NCBI RefSeq assembly: GCF_003614885.1
Contig: NZ_QZMS01000013.1
Coordinates: 62,001-126,000 of the forward strand
DNA length: 64,000 bases
Direction of reading: 5' to 3'
Origin: Photobacterium salinisoli
GTDB taxonomy: Bacteria; Pseudomonadota; Gammaproteobacteria; Enterobacterales; Vibrionaceae
Shown here: positions 58,447 to 64,000 of the stretch, piece by piece
Layout of the letters: the number at the start of each line of letters is the position of its first letter
How positions within the stretch are numbered: the first letter of the stretch is position 1
Translations under genes and position numbers: made by a program
The notes under the pieces: model-generated
The model's input: the letters and a program-made list of their open reading frames with translations, nothing else
Databases searched by the model: none
What the model was told of the DNA's origin: nothing

Positions 58447-59715
58447 ATGACAAGCATAGAACTCCCTACAGAGTGTTTAACTCCAGGTCTGTATATCAAA
58501 CTGCCGTTACAGTGGACGGAACATCCGTTCATGCTTAATCATTTCAAAATTAAGGATAACCAGCAGATCCGTCTGATAAAAAACCTCGGGCTTAAATTTG
58601 TTATTCTCTATCCGGATAAAAGCGACACCCACCCTCTGCCGGAAAATTCGCTCAATACCGAGCAGGATGTCATCTCGGAACAAGAAGCCCGCTTTATCAA
58701 TAAACAAACCGATAAGTTGTGGAAAGAAAAGCAACGACGCATTGAGCATCTGAAGAATTACAAACGCAGCCTCAACCGCTGTGAGAAGAGCTTTCAGCGC
58801 TCTTTGTCCAAGTTACGTGCTATTTCACAAAAAATAAAAAACCGTCCGGTGACGGCATTTGCCGATGCAGAAGAGCTGGTCAACGACATGGTGACAGCCT
58901 TACTGGATAACGACAATCTGGTACTGCACCTGATGAGCGATGCGAAAGAATCGGAAGATATTTACTACCATTCGCTGAATGTGGCCGTACTTTCCATGTT
59001 GCTGGCCAAATCCAACGGCATGTCAGCCAGCGATATCAAAACCATTGCGCTTGGTGCCCTGTTTCACGACATAGGGAAACAAAAAATACCCACACATATT
59101 CTGCGCAAAATAACCCCTCTGACCGAACCAGAAGCCAATTTCCTCAAGCTGCACCCGAAATACAGTCTTGAACTGGCAGAGCTGGGCGAAAACTTCCCGG
59201 AGGCTGCCAAACCCATTCTCAGTCAGCACCATGAACTGATGGACGGCAGTGGTTATCCACTGGGCCTGCAGGGCCACCAGATAAATCGCTTTGCACAATT
59301 GGTCGCTGTTGTTAACGCTTACGACAACTTGTGCCACCCTATGGATCCCGGCAAAGCCAAAATCCCCTACAGCGCACTTTCCTACCTGTTTAAACACAAG
59401 AAAGGGCAATACAGTGAGGAATTTATCGCGTTAATGGTACGTATGATGGGCGTCTATCCGCCGGGCAGTGTCGTGCAGCTTTCCAATCAGCAGGTCGGCA
59501 TGGTCATTTCCGTCAATGCAAAACGACTGCTTTACCCCAATATTTTGATTTACGATCCGAGCGTGCCGTCCAATGAAGCACCTGTGCTTGATCTCGAACA
59601 AAGTGAGCTAACGATAGAACGGGCACTGCATCCGCAAAAACTGCCCGAACCTATACGTCAGTACCTCAATCCCAGAGCCCGTATTTCTTACTACTTCGAG
59701 CAGGAAAACGGATAA
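58447..59715 (+). CDS. HD-GYP cyclic-di-GMP phosphodiesterase
   Basis: This 422-residue protein likely degrades cyclic di-GMP and so promotes motility. An N-terminal DUF3391-like domain (TECLTPGLYIKLPLQWTEHP...) is followed by a basic coiled segment (about 95-140) and an HD-GYP domain with HSLNVAVLSMLLAK, FHDIGKQKIPTHIL, and HHELMDGSGYP, the GYP signature. No transmembrane helix is seen, so it is cytoplasmic. The ATG lies very close to AAAGG, so the start is slightly uncertain. Confidence 0.9.
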   Translation: MTSIELPTECLTPGLYIKLPLQWTEHPFMLNHFKIKDNQQIRLIKNLGLKFVILYPDKSDTHPLPENSLNTEQDVISEQEARFINKQTDKLWKEKQRRIEHLKNYKRSLNRCEKSFQRSLSKLRAISQKIKNRPVTAFADAEELVNDMVTALLDNDNLVLHLMSDAKESEDIYYHSLNVAVLSMLLAKSNGMSASDIKTIALGALFHDIGKQKIPTHILRKITPLTEPEANFLKLHPKYSLELAELGENFPEAAKPILSQHHELMDGSGYPLGLQGHQINRFAQLVAVVNAYDNLCHPMDPGKAKIPYSALSYLFKHKKGQYSEEFIALMVRMMGVYPPGSVVQLSNQQVGMVISVNAKRLLYPNILIYDPSVPSNEAPVLDLEQSELTIERALHPQKLPEPIRQYLNPRARISYYFEQENG

Positions 59716-59748
59716 GGGCTGACAATTCAGCCCTATCGCTGGTGCGCT

Positions 59749-62178
59749 TTACCAGCTGAACATGTCTTTGATCCAGCCGTCAGGTTTACCCTCCCGGCAA
59801 TGTGCGGACAGCGAACCCGTCGGATCCCAGGCCGGCAGCGACTGCTCGCCCTGGCAATCCAGGCCCAGCGCACCGTTTTGCAACCTGTGATACTTGAGCG
59901 TACTGAGTTTCTGCGGCCAGCTAAGCTGCAATCGCTCAGGCTGACGGCGCTCCAGATAGCCGCTGTAGAGGCGAAGAGCGCCGCTGGCTCCGGTCAGTTT
60001 CACCGGTTTATTGTCATCCCGGCCAATCCACACAGTTACCACTTCCCTGCCGTCCGCCCCGACAAACCAGCTGTCGCGGGTATCATCTGTGGTACCTGTT
60101 TTGCCGGCCAGAGCGGCCCAGCCAAATCTGGGTTGCAGATAACGTCCTGTTCCCTGAGTGACAACCCGTTTCATCGCATAAGTTGTCAGCCAGGCCGCTT
60201 GTTCGGGTACCACCTGACGGCCGGAAGGCAGATGACGGTAAAGCACTTTGCCCTGACGGTCGACCACAGCACGCAAGGCTGTCTGGTCGGCACGGCGTCC
60301 TCCGCTGGTCAGGCTCTGGTACATCTGGCTGACGTCAAACGGCGACAAGGTAAATGCCCCCAGCAAAATAGAAGGCAGGCGTGGCACGGCTTCTTGGGCG
60401 ACGCCAAGATCAGCGAGCGTGGCTATCACATTATCCAGCCCGACCTGCAGGCCCAAATTCACCGTAGGGACATTCAGCGAACGTGATAAGGCATCATACA
60501 AAGGTACCTGGCCGCGGTATTTACGATCATAGTTTTGCGGGCGCCATTCGCTGCCCTGATTGCCTTTGAGCAAAATCGGCTTGTCGTCCAGTGTCGTTGC
60601 CAGACTGAACTTCTCAGGCTGGCGCAGAGCGCTCAGATAAACGGCTGGTTTCACCAGCGAACCAATCTGCCGGCGACTGTCGAGTGCCCGGTTAAATCCG
60701 GCATAGCCAGGGCGGCTGCCACCTATCATGGCCCGGATCTCACCACTGTGTCGGTCCACTGCCACCATAGCGGTTTCAATCGGACTCCCGGCTTTTTTCT
60801 CCAGTACCGGGATCCACTGAGCGACAGCGTTTTCTGCTTCTTGCTGAGACACTGGATCCAGAGTACTGAAAATCCGCAAACCGACACCCGGCGTGAAACG
60901 GTTACCGACTTTCTCTTTCAGCTCCCGCTGCAGCAGCTGGAAATACGCAGGCTGCCGACTGGCGATCACTGGCTGCTTTTGGACATCCAGTTTTCGAGAC
61001 GCAGCCTGCTCATATTCAGCACCGGTCAGGATATTTTGATCCAGCATCAGTCTGAGCACCAGATCCCGCCTGTCTCTGGCGCGCTCGGTATGCCGCCATG
61101 GGTTGTAATACGACGGGCCTTTGACCATGCCCACCAGCATGGCCAGCTGATCTATGCGCAGCTCCTGCAAAGGCCGGCCAAAATACAAGCGCGCGCCCAG
61201 GCCAAAGCCATGAATTTCCCGGCTGCCGCTCTGGCCGAGATACACTTCGTTCAGATAGGCTTCCAGAATACGGTCTTTGCTGTAGCGGTAATCGATAATG
61301 ATGGCGATATAGGCTTCCTGGATCTTGCGCCACAGCGAGCGTTCGCGGGTCAGAAAGATATTTTTTGCCAGTTGCTGAGTCAACGTGCTGCCGCCCTGCA
61401 CGGTTCGCCCGGCTTTGAGGTTTACCAGCGCCGCACGCAATATGGCCAGTGGCGACACCCCGCCGTGGTGATAGAAATCCCGATCTTCAGTCGCCAGCAG
61501 CGCATCAATCAGCACTTCAGGAAACTCTTCTCTTGGCGTGAAAATCCGCTGCTCCCCTTCTTTGGTGCCCAACATCCCCAGCATTTTGGGTTCGACACGA
61601 AGATAACCCAGCGCCTTTTCCCGCCCGAGATCGTCAATCCGGCTCAGGCCGCTGTCACTAAATGTCAGCATCACGTGGCGCTGGCTTTCATACCCGTCAT
61701 CAAACTCAAACGGACGGCGCACCAACTCAATGCGGGTCGACGAGGCTGAATATTCCCCGGCTCGCTGCGGGGTACGAACTTTGTGATACTGCAAAGCGTC
61801 CAGTTCACGCTTCACTTCACTCAGAGTGATCGCCTGACCGGGCTGCAGATCCAGTACCCTGCCGTACACAACGGCGGGTAAGTCCCAGAGCTGGCCTTCA
61901 AATTTGTCCCGCACCAGCGTGTCCAGATAGATACCCATCACCACCACCACGGCCAGAACCGCCAGCCCCAGCTTAAGGCCGGAGAACAGTACCCAACGCC
62001 CTATGCGGGCGAGGCGGCTGGTCGGCGGGGTGCGCCCGGATCGTGTCTGGGCCGCTTTTTTGCGCGGCTGGGTTTTGGCTTTTTTGCTGGCAGGAGCGGT
62101 TTTCCTGGTGGCTCTTGGCTGTTTTCCCGTTGGCTTTTTGGGCGCGGCCAGGCGATGCTTGGACTCTTGGATCATCAT
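59749..62178 (-). CDS. mrcB: Penicillin-binding protein 1B
   Basis: PBP1b polymerises and cross-links peptidoglycan. The 809-residue protein has a basic cytoplasmic tail, a membrane helix (VLFSGLKLGLAVLAVVVVMG, about 68-87), a UB2H region (about 110-200), the GT51 motifs ATEDRDFYHHGG and GGSTLTQQLAKNIFL, and the transpeptidase motifs SLVKP (SxxK), SLN and KTGTTDD. It follows hrpB as in E. coli. Two adjacent ATG codons (62178, 62175) compete as starts. Confidence 0.97.
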   Translation of the reverse strand: MMIQESKHRLAAPKKPTGKQPRATRKTAPASKKAKTQPRKKAAQTRSGRTPPTSRLARIGRWVLFSGLKLGLAVLAVVVVMGIYLDTLVRDKFEGQLWDLPAVVYGRVLDLQPGQAITLSEVKRELDALQYHKVRTPQRAGEYSASSTRIELVRRPFEFDDGYESQRHVMLTFSDSGLSRIDDLGREKALGYLRVEPKMLGMLGTKEGEQRIFTPREEFPEVLIDALLATEDRDFYHHGGVSPLAILRAALVNLKAGRTVQGGSTLTQQLAKNIFLTRERSLWRKIQEAYIAIIIDYRYSKDRILEAYLNEVYLGQSGSREIHGFGLGARLYFGRPLQELRIDQLAMLVGMVKGPSYYNPWRHTERARDRRDLVLRLMLDQNILTGAEYEQAASRKLDVQKQPVIASRQPAYFQLLQRELKEKVGNRFTPGVGLRIFSTLDPVSQQEAENAVAQWIPVLEKKAGSPIETAMVAVDRHSGEIRAMIGGSRPGYAGFNRALDSRRQIGSLVKPAVYLSALRQPEKFSLATTLDDKPILLKGNQGSEWRPQNYDRKYRGQVPLYDALSRSLNVPTVNLGLQVGLDNVIATLADLGVAQEAVPRLPSILLGAFTLSPFDVSQMYQSLTSGGRRADQTALRAVVDRQGKVLYRHLPSGRQVVPEQAAWLTTYAMKRVVTQGTGRYLQPRFGWAALAGKTGTTDDTRDSWFVGADGREVVTVWIGRDDNKPVKLTGASGALRLYSGYLERRQPERLQLSWPQKLSTLKYHRLQNGALGLDCQGEQSLPAWDPTGSLSAHCREGKPDGWIKDMFSW

Positions 62179-62233
62179 GATGTCTTAGCTTAGCTATCAG
62201 GCTGTCAGTTTCAGCGCAGCACATGCTGGCCGA

Positions 62234-64000
62234 CTACATATATTTCTTGGTTTTTCGTGTCGGGGCATGATTGGCAGGATCATCAGGCCAAACATGCTTA
62301 GGGTAACGGCCCTTCATTTCTTTTTGTACTTCTTTGTAGGCACCTTGCCAGAATGCGGCCAGATCTGAGGTGATCTGCAACGGCCGCTGAGCCGGGGAAA
62401 GCAGCTCAAGGACCAACGCCACCTTTCCCCGGGCAATTCTGGGTGAGACCTGCTCGCCGAACATTTCCTGCATGCGCACCGCCAGCACAGGGGCCTGACC
62501 GGGCTGATACCGTATCGGGTAGCGTGATCCGGTCGGCACCTGATAATGGGTCGGCAGCGCTGCATCCAGGGCTTGAGTCTGCTCCCAGCCAATATACGCT
62601 TCCAGAGCGGCGCTCAGGTCCAGTTTCACCAGCGCTTTCATGCTATGGATCCCTGTCATGAAAGGCAGCAGCCAGTCTTCCAGAGCCAGCAACAAACTCT
62701 CTTCATCCATACCCGGCAATGCCATCTCAGGTAACCAGTTTACGGCACACCGGGCACGAGTCAGCAGGCCTTCGCTGCGCGTATTCCAGGGCAGTACACC
62801 CAGCCCCTGACGGCGAATAGCATTGAGCAAGGCTTCGCCGGCGCGGGCCGGATCAGGCTCAGCCAGCGCAATACGTTTAATGATCAGCTTGCCGCAACAA
62901 TATTGCTTTTCAGCGACCAGGCGCCCTTTTTTATCATCCCAGTCGAGCCATTCTCTTTCACTGAACAATTGCGGCATCGCCTGCTGCAACTGCCCCATAT
63001 CGGCCGCTACGGCTGAAAATACCCGGCTGTCGCCCTGCCTGGTTTTCACTACATCAGCCACCACCAGAGCAGGCTCACCCGCCAGAGGATGGTCATCTTC
63101 TATCACCACGCCCTGCCCGTTCGCCAGCTGAAAGCGACCGCTCTGCCCCCGCGAGATGGCAACGCGATCGGGAAAGCCCGCCGCCATCAAAACAGGCAGC
63201 CAGCGGCTGTCTGTCCGCCATTCTCCCCGGATCTGTTGCTCCGCCACCCCGAGTTTAGACAAGTGCTGTCTGGCTCGCTGCCTGTAGTAAGCACTGCGAG
63301 GTAGCTGGCCCGATTCCAGCAAATGCAGCTGGAACGCCAAATCGGGATTACTCATCCCTCTGGCCGGCTCTTCTAACAGCGCCACCAGCATGGCGGCAGT
63401 CATGCGCGCGTTCACCTCCAGCGATCTGGCATGCGCCAGAATGGCGGCCAGCCGGGGCTCAGTACCCAGTTGCTGGATGGCCTTGCCTTTGCCGGTGAGC
63501 TGGTGACGAGAGTCCATTGCGCCCAGCGCGACCAATAGCGCCTGAGCCTGCTGCAGCGCCCCCTCAGGCGGTACATCCAGCCAGCGCAGCTCACTGGCTG
63601 ACACACAACCCCACTGGGCCAGTTCCATCGCCAGATGGCTCAGATCGGCACGCAGGATTTCCGGCTCAGGTACCGCGGGCTGCCGGGCCAGTAACTCTTC
63701 ACTGTACAACCGCAAACAGATGCCAGGCGCCAGCCGCCCGGCACGTCCGGCTCGCTGTTCCGCCGATGAGCGGGCAATACGCACTAATTCCAGACGGCTG
63801 ATACCGGTCTTGGCGTCCCAGCGGGCAATACGCTCTAAACCACAGTCCACCACCAAACGGATACCTTCAATGGTCAGACTGGTTTCCGCAATATTGGTGG
63901 CCAATACAATTTTCCGTTTCCCCTTGACGGCAGGCTGTATCGCCTGCTGCTGGGCTTTACTGTCCATTTGTCCGTACAGTGGCGCAATCATAACATCCGG
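62234..64000 (-). CDS. hrpB: ATP-dependent helicase HrpB, partial (5' end off window)
   Basis: HrpB is a DEAH-box RNA helicase-like protein of unclear function. The frame is open at the right edge (codons P-D-V before MIAPLYGQM), so the N-terminal helicase domain lies beyond 64000. Visible are LATNIAETSLTI (motif V), SSAEQRAGRAGRLAPGICLRLYSEE (motif VI), the HA2 region and the HrpB-specific C-terminal domain ending NHAPTRKTKKYM. mrcB follows 55 bases later, the usual order. Confidence 0.95.
   Translation of the reverse strand, partial: PDVMIAPLYGQMDSKAQQQAIQPAVKGKRKIVLATNIAETSLTIEGIRLVVDCGLERIARWDAKTGISRLELVRIARSSAEQRAGRAGRLAPGICLRLYSEELLARQPAVPEPEILRADLSHLAMELAQWGCVSASELRWLDVPPEGALQQAQALLVALGAMDSRHQLTGKGKAIQQLGTEPRLAAILAHARSLEVNARMTAAMLVALLEEPARGMSNPDLAFQLHLLESGQLPRSAYYRQRARQHLSKLGVAEQQIRGEWRTDSRWLPVLMAAGFPDRVAISRGQSGRFQLANGQGVVIEDDHPLAGEPALVVADVVKTRQGDSRVFSAVAADMGQLQQAMPQLFSEREWLDWDDKKGRLVAEKQYCCGKLIIKRIALAEPDPARAGEALLNAIRRQGLGVLPWNTRSEGLLTRARCAVNWLPEMALPGMDEESLLLALEDWLLPFMTGIHSMKALVKLDLSAALEAYIGWEQTQALDAALPTHYQVPTGSRYPIRYQPGQAPVLAVRMQEMFGEQVSPRIARGKVALVLELLSPAQRPLQITSDLAAFWQGAYKEVQKEMKGRYPKHVWPDDPANHAPTRKTKKYM

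Noticed and set aside
59715..59734. Hairpin AGGGCTGA/TCAGCCCT at the end of the HD-GYP gene
   Set aside because: It overlaps the stop codon and lacks a T run on either strand, so I do not call it a terminator.
60535..61749. 404-codon plus-strand frame opposite mrcB
   Set aside because: Antisense shadow. All transglycosylase and transpeptidase motifs are on the minus strand.

Overview
The window is a stretch of gammaproteobacterial core chromosome, most likely from the Vibrionaceae. GC is close to 50 percent by eye, which suggests a higher-GC Photobacterium, Grimontia, Enterovibrio or Salinivibrio rather than a typical Vibrio. The evidence is gene order and protein sequence: acpS-pdxJ-recO-era-rnc-lepB-lepA-rseCBA-rpoE, then an E. 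coli-like run (sdhE, ygfZ, gcvH, ubiI, ubiH, ygfB, zapA, 6S RNA, fau, rpiA, serA, yggE, argP, argO, mscS, fbaA, pgk, epd, metK, sprT, endA, rsmE, gshB, yqgE, yqgF, pilU/pilT, yggS, proC, yggT, yggU, rdgB, hemW, glsB, trmB, mutY, yggX, mltC). It also contains a VasX-type type VI secretion effector start, a chitin-active LPMO and several chemotaxis receptors.

Layout. 1-622: start of a VasX-like gene running off the left edge. 878-9908 (minus): lipid/B6/ribosome maturation/signal peptidase genes and the sigma-E envelope stress operon with a sigma-E promoter. 10226-13736: nadB and a chemotaxis receptor. 13951-17398: sdhE/ygfX, ygfZ, a YbaK-like deacylase, ytfK and gcvH. 17595-24335: ubiquinone hydroxylases, zapA, 6S RNA, folate, pentose phosphate and serine genes. 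24399-33436: yggE, argP/argO, mscS, lower glycolysis (fbaA, pgk, epd) and metK behind a MetJ-like operator. 33828-41073: sprT, endA, an uncharacterised HExxH lipoprotein, rsmE-gshB, yqgE-yqgF and a YjiH-like membrane protein. 41265-52979: retraction ATPases, yggS-proC-yggT-yggU, rdgB-hemW, glsB, trmB, mutY-yggX-mltC. 53131-58209: two near-identical tRNA operons (Phe, Asn, Thr) enclosing an LPMO and a Cache chemoreceptor. 58447-64000: HD-GYP phosphodiesterase, mrcB, and hrpB running off the right edge.

Most of the window is housekeeping. No complete new defence or mobile system is visible. The less ordinary signals are: (i) a degenerate intergenic repeat (GTACAGC-N14-GATCAT core) in four copies, two of them direct copies on either side of the YjiH-like gene that interrupts yqgF-pilT; (ii) three copies of a broken tRNA-Asn 3' half with a GC-rich insert in its T loop inside the tRNA operons, plus a fourth stray copy of the insert; (iii) two duplicated tRNA operons around a chitin-use module; (iv) an 8-codon upstream ORF coupled to a chemoreceptor; (v) an orphan gcvH, with pepP, gcvT, gcvP and tktA missing from their usual neighbourhoods.

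All calls come from reading the sequence and known family motifs; no database search was run.
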